Below, piece by piece: positions 16,111-23,287 of a DNA stretch of 30,481 nt (positions are counted from its first letter, which is position 1; each line of letters starts with the position of its first letter). The stretch spans positions 1 to 30,481 of the forward strand of contig JAVBMJ010000076.1 in assembly GCA_031552535.1 (NCBI GenBank), given 5' to 3'. The notes beneath the pieces are model-generated. The model was not told the origin of the DNA and did not search any database. It was given only the letters and a program-made list of their open reading frames with translations. The position numbers and the translations under genes were made by a program. Source of the DNA: JAVBMJ01 sp031552535 (GTDB lineage Bacteria; Bacteroidota; Bacteroidia; Bacteroidales; Rikenellaceae).

Positions 16111-18966
16111 CTACCCCTGCCTCCGGCACACCGGGGCGTAATCGCAGTATACACACCGCCGCAGATCGGCGCACTGGCCGAAAGGCACCGACGGATCGAA
16201 AAGTTCAGCCACGGCTTCCGCAAGCAATTCCTCGAATTCCGCGGACAAGTCGCCATAATTCTCCACAGGTTGGCACACTCCGCGCCTCGCAGCCATTTCA
16301 ATGGCGGGCGTATAGCCCGGACTACCCAGTTCACGGACAAAATAGAGCGACGGCATGACATCGGTTTCACCGTTTTTCGTAAGCATCATTGAATAGAGGA
16401 AGGCCTGCAGAACGGCGCCACTACCAGGCTTGGGATCATAAAACAGTGCTCCTGGCGAAGCAAAAACCTTATCGGTACGCCCTGTCTTGTAGTCGACCAC
16501 CATCACCGTGCCGTCTGCCAGGCGGTCGAGACGGTCGGCAATTCCGCGGAATACGACCGTACGCCCCACTCCGTCGGCAACCCTGAATCCGAACCGGCAC
16601 TCCACCTCGTGCTCCAACCGCATGATCGTGAAGCCGCGCCGCGCCGCGTCGAAAGGCAATATGCAACCATCTATATACTTACAGACCACTTCGCGCCCCA
16701 ACACCCCGCTACCGCCCCACTGCACCGGGTCTACAACCTCGCCACCAAACAACACCTCGCTTATAGCACGGTCTACAGCCTCTCCGACGGCAGGCGACCC
16801 GATGAGTGAACGTATCTCATCCTGAGGATCGCACTTACCTACCAAAGGCGTATAAAGCAACTCCATCGCACGGTGGAGTATCGACCCGAATACAGGCGAA
16901 TCGACCTGCCCCGTAACGTCCTCCGCGGGTTTTATGCGGGCTATATACCTGAAATAGAACCTCAGCCGGCACTCCAAAAAAGCCGAAAGCGCCGTAGGCG
17001 ATATCGAGCGCCCGCCATCGGTATATTCCGAAAGACGGCTTATAACCTCACCCTGCTTCTCAACCGATATCGGCTCTTCGGCACCGAGATTGGCGTCGAG
17101 TTCAAGTGTGATATCTGTTACCGGATGCGGCGCCTCATACCTTAACTGATGGATAAACCGGCTCGGTTCGCCGGTATGTTTATCGTCGGCACGCGAACAG
17201 TATACCAGGTCGATGCGCCGCGCACGTTGCAGCAGACGGTAGAAATGGTATGCCGCCACCCCCTCGTCGTGCTCCGCAACGGGCAGGGAGTAAGCCAGCC
17301 TGAGGCTACGCGGTATGAACGACGACGAAGCCCGCGAACCGGGGAAAATGTCTTCACTCAACGACAGTATGACCACGTTTTCGAAATCGAGGTTGCGCGT
17401 TTCGAGTATACCCATTATCTGGACGCCCTGCAAAGGTTCGCCACTGTATGGAAGGCGCCGCGATTGCAGTACACGCCTCACCAGAGACATATATACCTCC
17501 AATGATAACTCTATTTCACATTCATCCAGCGAATTGCGCAGTTTTCGCAACTGGTCGTCAATATGGGCGAAGAACTCGTTGCGCAACTTCCACTCCCCGC
17601 CGTCGCCGGCATTGACCCGGGCCGCCTGCGACACAGCCTCCAACAGGTAGTCCGACATTTCATGCCACGAACCCGTAGCAACGAAAATGCCAGCAAGCCG
17701 CGCGTCGAGATTCAGCCGCCGGGGATCGATCCATGCACGCTGCCACTTTACAATCTCTTTTCCGGCCGCGTCGCCCGGCTCCCTGGAGATATAGGGATGG
17801 CGCACAATTCCCAGCATATCGCTACGGGAAAACAACACCACGCCACCCGTTTCTCGACGATGCTCCTGCAAAGCTATCAGCCGTTCCACATAAGTATAGG
17901 CAAGCGTGCCGCGCAAAGGATAACCCATCGTCACGTTGACATCGTCCATGCCTTCCGGAAGCGAGTAAAGCACCGGCGGCAACAACCCCTCATCCAACAA
18001 TACCACCGCTGTCTCACGGCCCGGATGGCGGCCCTGTTCCGCTGTCAACTCACCCAGAAAACGATTCACATATTTGCATTGCAAGCTGTCGGAAGGGGCC
18101 GCAACAACACGTATATTTTTATTTTTTAGAAAATTATCGTATGATATTCCGGTATATGTCTCCGTCGGAAGGCGCCGCATGTCGTCACGCAGGAAGCGCC
18201 CGGCCTCCTGGACCGGATCCAGAAGGTAATAATCGTCGTAATCCCAGATGAAATCTGCTTCGTAATTGCGGTGCAGGTAATCCAACACCCGCTGTTCGCA
18301 CGCCGAAAGAGCGTTGAACCCGACGACGAAATATTTCGTACGCGGCAATACACCCTCCGTCCCGGCTTCGATCTTTTCCACCGCACGCCGGTAAAGCATA
18401 CCCCCGTAGGCTATTCCCAGCTCTTCGAGGCGCTCCCTGAAACGGTCGTAAACAGCCGCCAGGCTTTTCCATATCGTTACAAAACGGCGCTTTTCGTCCG
18501 AAAATCCGGCCTCCACACCCACGGTTTTCCAAAAACGTATCACCACCTCACGCATCTCGGGCGTAAGGTACGACAAATCACTTTCGAGATATTTCAGATC
18601 GGAAAGGTTTGTAAACAGCATCCGGGCGTCGACCATATAACGGTCTACGGTATCGAAATCTCCCAAAAGCAGTTCACCCCAGAAATAGAACGAGTCGAAA
18701 CTCTCGGCGTGGAACTGCCGGTATGCTTTGTAAAGTTCCGTCACCAGCCTTACCGTGTCGCCCGCCGAAAGCCCGGAAAGACGCTGCATGACGTCGTCGA
18801 GAGTCATGTAATGCGGTTGCCACAGCGGTTTGCCGGTAACGGCCGCAAGGGCTTCGTCGAAAAATAACTGCGAACGGCGGTTGGGAAAAACGATAGCCAA
18901 CGACGACACTCCGTCGCCATACTCACGATAGAGACTACCGGCAAGTTTTTCCAAAAAACCGTCCAT
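16111..18966 (-). CDS. AddB-like PD-(D/E)XK nuclease subunit with Fe-S cysteines
   Basis: This 951-residue protein looks like the AddB subunit of the AddAB helicase-nuclease, which resects double-strand breaks for RecA-dependent repair. The N-half carries a degenerate helicase fold (AIVFPNRRSQLF near residue 30 replaces a canonical Walker A; VQIMGILETRNLDFENVVIL in the middle resembles a helicase motif). The C-terminal nuclease has Asp811/Asp814 (ADRLDR) and the DYK motif at Asp825 and Lys827. Cys666 together with Cys938-x2-Cys941-x5-Cys947 fits the AddB 4Fe-4S staple. Its likely partner (23283-26537) lies about 4 kb away across the putative origin. It starts 11 bp after the DUF2807 gene, suggesting one operon. 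Confidence 0.88.
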   Translation of the reverse strand: MDGFLEKLAGSLYREYGDGVSSLAIVFPNRRSQLFFDEALAAVTGKPLWQPHYMTLDDVMQRLSGLSAGDTVRLVTELYKAYRQFHAESFDSFYFWGELLLGDFDTVDRYMVDARMLFTNLSDLKYLESDLSYLTPEMREVVIRFWKTVGVEAGFSDEKRRFVTIWKSLAAVYDRFRERLEELGIAYGGMLYRRAVEKIEAGTEGVLPRTKYFVVGFNALSACEQRVLDYLHRNYEADFIWDYDDYYLLDPVQEAGRFLRDDMRRLPTETYTGISYDNFLKNKNIRVVAAPSDSLQCKYVNRFLGELTAEQGRHPGRETAVVLLDEGLLPPVLYSLPEGMDDVNVTMGYPLRGTLAYTYVERLIALQEHRRETGGVVLFSRSDMLGIVRHPYISREPGDAAGKEIVKWQRAWIDPRRLNLDARLAGIFVATGSWHEMSDYLLEAVSQAARVNAGDGGEWKLRNEFFAHIDDQLRKLRNSLDECEIELSLEVYMSLVRRVLQSRRLPYSGEPLQGVQIMGILETRNLDFENVVILSLSEDIFPGSRASSSFIPRSLRLAYSLPVAEHDEGVAAYHFYRLLQRARRIDLVYCSRADDKHTGEPSRFIHQLRYEAPHPVTDITLELDANLGAEEPISVEKQGEVISRLSEYTDGGRSISPTALSAFLECRLRFYFRYIARIKPAEDVTGQVDSPVFGSILHRAMELLYTPLVGKCDPQDEIRSLIGSPAVGEAVDRAISEVLFGGEVVDPVQWGGSGVLGREVVCKYIDGCILPFDAARRGFTIMRLEHEVECRFGFRVADGVGRTVVFRGIADRLDRLADGTVMVVDYKTGRTDKVFASPGALFYDPKPGSGAVLQAFLYSMMLTKNGETDVMPSLYFVRELGSPGYTPAIEMAARRGVCQPVENYGDLSAEFEELLAEAVAELFDPSVPFGQCADLRRCVYCDYAPVCRRQG

Positions 18967-18977
18967 GATAAACGGCT

Positions 18978-19679
18978 CTATTTGCTTTTGCCAACCCCCT
19001 GGCCATCTATGGAAATTACCGAGCCGCCCAGTTTGGTGGAAAACCGAACTATCGCCGGCAGTCCCTTATAATAAACCGAAGATCCGGTATTGGTCTCCGC
19101 CACGAGTCTTTCACGCGGGTCAACCCACACTTCGGCACCCGTGTTCGAAACGGCATAAACGCTCATAGCCGACAGCGATGCCAACTCTATCTTACTCTTC
19201 ATCGTCGCCCGAACAGTAAGGAAACGCACTTTACCGGAGACCGTAGCCGCCGAATTTCCCGATGCCACTATCGAAATATCGCTGCAATCCACCGTCCCCG
19301 AAAATTTCGACGCCCCCTGCAACTCTAAATCAAACATCATCGCAGAGAGTGTATCGCGAATAAAGGCGTCGCCGCCGTTGAGTTTAATCGTTTCCAGCTC
19401 CTGATAAACAACTGTTACCCTTATATTTTCATTGACTTTGCTTCCCGGTTTCAATTTTACCGAAAGTACTCCGTTGGTAACACCCCACTCAACCCTTGTC
19501 ACTTCGAGGTTGGCTCCTTCAATCGTCAAACCGGGTTTGTCGCCATGCACGAACTCCGCAGTGAATTTGCCGGAAAGCGACACCGCGCGAAAATCGGAAA
19601 CGTCATCGCCTACGATCTTTTGTGCCGCAAGCAATGCGGGCAACATCGCAAAACAACAAAACAACGCTAATTTTTTCAT
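18978..19679 (-). CDS. Exported GIN-domain (DUF2807) protein
   Basis: This is a 233-residue exported protein. It has a Lys-Lys signal peptide (MKKLALFCCFAMLPALLAAQ, 1-20), then a single right-handed beta-helix-like GIN/DUF2807 domain with regularly repeated short strands (for example SKFSGTVDCSDISIVASGNS, about 126-145). The family is widespread in Bacteroidota and described as a putative autotransporter adhesin head domain; its function is not established. The open frame extends to 19838, but the signal peptide begins at the ATG at 19679, and a -7 element at 19719-19726 supports this start. The addB-like gene follows 11 bp downstream. Confidence 0.85.
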   Translation of the reverse strand: MKKLALFCCFAMLPALLAAQKIVGDDVSDFRAVSLSGKFTAEFVHGDKPGLTIEGANLEVTRVEWGVTNGVLSVKLKPGSKVNENIRVTVVYQELETIKLNGGDAFIRDTLSAMMFDLELQGASKFSGTVDCSDISIVASGNSAATVSGKVRFLTVRATMKSKIELASLSAMSVYAVSNTGAEVWVDPRERLVAETNTGSSVYYKGLPAIVRFSTKLGGSVISIDGQGVGKSK

Positions 19680-19718
19680 ATTCCCATCTGTTTTCGATCT
19701 ATAGTCCTGTTCACACAA

Positions 19719-19726
19719 CAAATGTA
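19719..19726 (-). promoter_or_regulatory. -7 element for the DUF2807-addB unit
   Basis: On the minus strand TACATTTG matches TAnnTTTG, 39 bp before the ATG at 19679, and is identical to the -7 element of the histidine kinase. I do not see a clear -33 element. Confidence 0.5.
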
Positions 19727-19811
19727 CTAATAATCCCCGAAAATATACTATTGTGTTATCCGGCATATCCGACCGGATTGGAAAGCAAAAAACAGGTTGT
19801 TCCGCTGTTTT

Positions 19812-19855
19812 GAATTGCCCCCCAAAGTTGTTGTCCAACTTTTGGGGGGCAATTC
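19812..19855. other. Strong hairpin between divergent DUF2807 and mrp promoters
   Basis: GAATTGCCCCCCAAAGTTG (19812-19830) pairs with 19836-19855 around a 5-nt loop, with one bulged T. The stem is about 19 bp. It lies upstream of both divergent -7 elements, about 70-110 bp from each, so it is not an obvious terminator for either gene. A smaller AAAACAG/CTGTTTT hairpin adjoins on the left. It may be an operator, a repeat remnant or a transcription boundary. Confidence 0.6.
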
Positions 19856-19903
19856 ACTGTTTTATTTTCGTATCGTTTTCTGTCGGAGTTGCATCCCGCC
19901 GTA

Positions 19904-19931
19904 TTGCAATCGTGGAAAAATAGTACCTTTG
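19904..19931 (+). promoter_or_regulatory. Bacteroidota-type promoter for mrp
   Basis: TTG (19904-19906) and TACCTTTG (19924-19931) are spaced 17 bp apart. The -7 element fits TAnnTTTG. The ATG at 19957 follows after a leader of about 20 nt. Confidence 0.6.
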
Positions 19932-19956
19932 TTTGCAATGTTTACATATCAGGAAT

Positions 19957-21024
19957 ATGGATAAAGATAAAATATCGGCACTGCTCGGTGGAGTGATTTA
20001 TCCCGAAACGGGAAAGGACATAGTCAGTGAAGGAATGGTCGAAAATATTTCGACCGCAGATGACAGGATTAGCATCACACTTCGTTTCAGGAGGATGCGC
20101 GATCCGTTTGCAATAGCTATAAAACGCGAAGTTGCAAACACCGTTTCGCAGGCTTTTCCGGGCATGGAAGGCAATGTGGCCGTATTCATAAAAGAGCCCC
20201 CGCCAGCTAAGTCAACGAATGAAAAGAACGCGGAAACATTCTCCGGCGAATCGCATATAAAGCATGTCATAGCGATATCTTCGGGTAAGGGCGGTGTAGG
20301 TAAATCGACTGTAGCTGCAAACCTGGCGGTAACGCTTTCTCAGATGGGGTATAAAACGGCTCTGTTGGATGCCGATATTTACGGCCCGTCGCAACCGAAG
20401 ATGTTTGGTGCCGAAGGATATGCTCCCAGGATGGAGAAACACGGTGATAAGGAATATATGGTTCCTGTGGAGCGATATGGAGTGAAGTTGATGTCGATAG
20501 GTTTTTTTATCAAGGACAGCGACAGCCTGGTGTGGCGCGGGCCTATGGCCACAAATGCTCTAAGACAACTGATACACCAGACATGGTGGGATGATGTGGA
20601 TTATCTGTTGATAGATCTTCCTCCTGGTACCGGCGATGTACACCTCACGGTTCTGCAGGAATTAAAGGTGTCGGGGGCAGTAATCGTCAGTACTCCCCAG
20701 CAGATCGCCCTGGCCGACGTGGTCAGAGGTGTGGGTATGTTTCGTGCCGATGCTTTCAAGATACCTGTTTTAGGTATTATTGAAAATATGGCATGGTTTA
20801 CTCCTGCGGAATTACCCGATAATAAATATTATTTGTTCGGACGAGGTGGGGCGCGGAAGTTATCATCGGAGATGGGGCTGAAATTTTTGGGTGAAATTCC
20901 GATCATCATATCAGTTATGGAAGGCGGAGATTCCGGTAAGCCGGCCTCTGTTGATAACATTACTGTTTGCAATTATTATATAGCTGTCGTACAGGAAATT
21001 ATACGCGAACTTAAATTATCGTAA
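19957..21024 (+). CDS. mrp: Mrp/NBP35-type P-loop ATPase (Fe-S cluster carrier)
   Basis: This 355-residue protein is of the Mrp/ApbC family, P-loop ATPases that carry or insert Fe-S clusters. An N-terminal MIP18/DUF59-like domain (about 1-85) precedes the deviant Walker A SSGKGGVGKST (about 100-110), Walker A' DADIYGPSQPK and the LIDLPPGTGD motif. The C-terminal CxxC that binds the cluster in Mrp proteins is missing: the equivalent stretch reads NMAWFTPAELPDNKYY, and the whole protein has only one cysteine. The frame opens further upstream at a TTG, but the ATG at 19957, after AGGAAT and downstream of the promoter, is preferred. It reads towards the putative origin. Confidence 0.92.
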   Translation: MDKDKISALLGGVIYPETGKDIVSEGMVENISTADDRISITLRFRRMRDPFAIAIKREVANTVSQAFPGMEGNVAVFIKEPPPAKSTNEKNAETFSGESHIKHVIAISSGKGGVGKSTVAANLAVTLSQMGYKTALLDADIYGPSQPKMFGAEGYAPRMEKHGDKEYMVPVERYGVKLMSIGFFIKDSDSLVWRGPMATNALRQLIHQTWWDDVDYLLIDLPPGTGDVHLTVLQELKVSGAVIVSTPQQIALADVVRGVGMFRADAFKIPVLGIIENMAWFTPAELPDNKYYLFGRGGARKLSSEMGLKFLGEIPIIISVMEGGDSGKPASVDNITVCNYYIAVVQEIIRELKLS

Positions 21025-21466
21025 TTTGTCAAAAAATGTGTTGACACTCTTTGATACTTTTATCGACGCAACGCTTGTATATTACCGCAACAGGTATATA
21101 CAGACCTTACAAAATAATGACCAAATTTATTTTTCATTTTCACTTCATGTATTATAAACATTTTTCGAATTATAAATATCTATACTCTGTTGTTTACAAT
21201 TGTTACTAACCGGTGTTTATAATTGAATGGAAAATGGTGCTGTGAATTTATATAATTTGATCTTCATTGTTGATAGATTATTGATATAAATTTGTAAAAA
21301 AATAAATGGAGTTTATCAACATTATCGACAGGTATTATTATTACTATTTTCTTTATTTTAAATTTTAAAAATATAAAACAAAATAATAATAATTGTTGAT
21401 AATACTGATTTTGGTTTACGGAAAAAGTACTTTGAAAACAGGCCTGTAAATTATTAAAATGACAAT
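21025..21466. other. Putative chromosomal replication origin (oriC)
   Basis: This 442-bp gene-free, strongly AT-rich gap lies between mrp and nadA. DnaA-box-like 9-mers: TTATCAACA (21313-21321) directly followed by TTATCGACA (21322-21330), TGTTGATAA (21394-21402, the reverse complement of TTATCAACA), TGTTGATAG (21268-21276), and weaker TTATAAACA / TGTTTATAA near 21152 and 21214. The A/T-only stretch 21333-21393 could be the unwinding element. Predominant gene direction diverges around this point and two parS sites lie about 12 kb away. dnaA itself is not in the window. Confidence 0.72.
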
Positions 21467-22396
21467 ATGACTCATAGTAAAGACCTGGTGGCGGAGATAC
21501 TCCGTTTGAAAAAGGAAAAACACGCCTGTATCCTCGCGCATTATTATACGCGAGGCGAGGTACAGGACATTGCCGATTTCGTAGGCGATTCGTTGGCCTT
21601 GTCCCAAAAGGCTGCTACGGTGGATGCCGATATAATCCTTTTTGCCGGAGTCCATTTCATGGCTGAGACAGCAAAGGTACTGGCGCCATGTAAAAAGGTG
21701 CTCATTCCCGACCCCGATGCAGGATGTTCACTGGCCGATTCGTGTCGGGCTGAAGATCTTGCCGCTTTCAAAGCCCGTTACCCCGGATACAAGGTCGTAT
21801 CGTATGTCAATACGACTGTGGAGGTCAAGGCGCTGACCGACGTGGCGTGCACATCTTCAAATGCAGTGAGGGTGATCGAGGCTATGAAAGGTGAGAAAAT
21901 CATCTTTGCTCCAGACCGTAACCTGGGTAATTACCTTAAGAAAGTGACGGGACGTGACGATATGGTCGTATGGGACGGGGCTTGCCATGTACATGAAGAG
22001 TTTTCGGTCGAAAAGATACTTGAAATAAAAAAATCGCATCCCGGGGCTAAAGTGGTGGCACATCCCGAATGCAAGGCTCCGGTATTGCTTACCGCCGACT
22101 TCATAGGCAGTACGGCGGCTATACTCGACTTTTGCGGCAACGATCCGGCAATGGAATATATAGTGGTCACCGAGAGCGGAATACTGCACCAGATGGAGCG
22201 TAAATACCCCGATAAGGTATTCATACCGGCTCCTCCCGTCGACTCAACCTGCGGATGCAACGATTGTTCATATATGAAACTGGTAACGCTCGAAAAAATA
22301 TACAAAGCGCTGCTCGATGAAAAACCCGAAATAACGATATCCGACGATCTTATAATACAAGCCGAAGGGTGTATAAGGCGCATGCTTGAGTTGTAA
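21467..22396 (+). CDS. nadA: Quinolinate synthase
   Basis: NadA condenses iminoaspartate (from NadB) with dihydroxyacetone phosphate to make quinolinate in de novo NAD synthesis. The 309-residue protein is the normal short form. The three 4Fe-4S ligands expected by comparison with characterised NadA are Cys87 (DAGCSLAD), Cys173 (GACHVH) and Cys267 (CGCNDCSYMKL). The conserved ILAHYYTRGEVQDIADFVGDS block lies near the N-terminus (22-42). nadB and nadC are not in the window. It is the first gene to the right of the putative origin, and the GDSL gene follows after 30 bp, so they may be co-transcribed. Confidence 0.97.
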   Translation: MTHSKDLVAEILRLKKEKHACILAHYYTRGEVQDIADFVGDSLALSQKAATVDADIILFAGVHFMAETAKVLAPCKKVLIPDPDAGCSLADSCRAEDLAAFKARYPGYKVVSYVNTTVEVKALTDVACTSSNAVRVIEAMKGEKIIFAPDRNLGNYLKKVTGRDDMVVWDGACHVHEEFSVEKILEIKKSHPGAKVVAHPECKAPVLLTADFIGSTAAILDFCGNDPAMEYIVVTESGILHQMERKYPDKVFIPAPPVDSTCGCNDCSYMKLVTLEKIYKALLDEKPEITISDDLIIQAEGCIRRMLEL

Positions 22397-22426
22397 TGTA
22401 TTTCTCCACTAAAAACAGATAGTTGA

Positions 22427-23215
22427 ATGACCTTATTTTCCAGAATTTGCCTGATACTTGTCCTTCCGGTATTACTTTTCGTGTCATCGACACAGAGGCC
22501 CGTACATATCTTTATGGCAGGCGATTCGACAATGGCAGACAAACCGTTGTTCAAGACCATTGTAGATTCAATTTCTGGTGAGCGTGTAAGGGAACCATTT
22601 CCGGAAATGGGATGGGGGCAGGTTTTGCCTTACTTTTTTTCAGATGGTATCAAGGTGGTTAATGAAGCCCAAAACGGCCGTAGTACGCGCACGTTCATGG
22701 CGGAGGGACGCTGGCAAAAGATAACAGACAATCTGCGTAATGGCGATTTTGTAGTGATACAATTCGGCCACAACGACGAATCGGTGAAAAAAACAGCTAC
22801 ATACACTCCACCGGAAGATTACAGGGCTTACCTGGAAAAAATGGTGGACGAGACACGTGCGCATGGAGCCACACCCATATTGTGTACCCCTGTGGCAAGG
22901 CGATGGTTCGACGGCGACGGTAACCTCAGGGAGATGCACGGTGTTTATCCCGATATAGTGCGTGAAGTGGCACATGCTAAGAATGCTTATATGGTGGATA
23001 TGTACGCCTTAAGCCGTACCTTACTCGAAAAGGCGGGAGCCGATGGCAGTGTGGCGATGTTTATGAACATCCCGGCGGGTGAGAACCGTAATTTCACAAA
23101 TGGCCTTACGGATAATACCCATTTCAGAATAACAGGGGCTATAGCCATGGCGGAACTTTTTGTAAATGGCATCACTGAATTACATATAAGGGAATTGACG
23201 AAAGAGTTGAAATAA
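22427..23215 (+). CDS. Exported SGNH/GDSL esterase, rhamnogalacturonan acetylesterase-like
   Basis: This 262-residue secreted hydrolase has an N-terminal signal peptide or anchor (about 1-22). The SGNH blocks are complete: AGDSTM with nucleophile Ser34, Gly of NGRST, Asn of FGHND, and an Asp-x-x-His pair in DNTHFR. The order and the DSTMAD start match the rhamnogalacturonan acetylesterase group (CE12), which removes acetyl groups from pectin. The real substrate could be another acetylated glycan. It is not part of a polysaccharide-utilisation locus here: there is no SusC/SusD pair and no pectinase. It sits 30 bp after nadA. Confidence 0.87.
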   Translation: MTLFSRICLILVLPVLLFVSSTQRPVHIFMAGDSTMADKPLFKTIVDSISGERVREPFPEMGWGQVLPYFFSDGIKVVNEAQNGRSTRTFMAEGRWQKITDNLRNGDFVVIQFGHNDESVKKTATYTPPEDYRAYLEKMVDETRAHGATPILCTPVARRWFDGDGNLREMHGVYPDIVREVAHAKNAYMVDMYALSRTLLEKAGADGSVAMFMNIPAGENRNFTNGLTDNTHFRITGAIAMAELFVNGITELHIRELTKELK

Positions 23216-23257
23216 GGATCACTGCCCTGTCCGTTATGTTAGATTTAGACAAACTTT

Positions 23258-23287
23258 AAGAACCTGTTTAAAATAAACCCTTTTGGG
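23258..23287 (+). repeat. Short dispersed repeat at the addA-like gene start
   Basis: AAGAACCTGTTTAAAATAA, then aCCC-tttt-GGG. It is a near copy of 14858-14888 in the same genomic orientation. Its last bases include the TTG start codon of the next gene, so the repeat overlaps the beginning of that coding region. Confidence 0.6.

Noticed and set aside
19680..19838. Longer N-terminus for the DUF2807 protein
   Set aside because: It would bury the signal peptide 53 residues in and run through the -7 element and into the hairpin region.
21025..21466. CRISPR array or tandem repeat in the AT-rich gap
   Set aside because: The repeated 9-mers are irregularly spaced, occur in both orientations and have no unique spacers of constant length.
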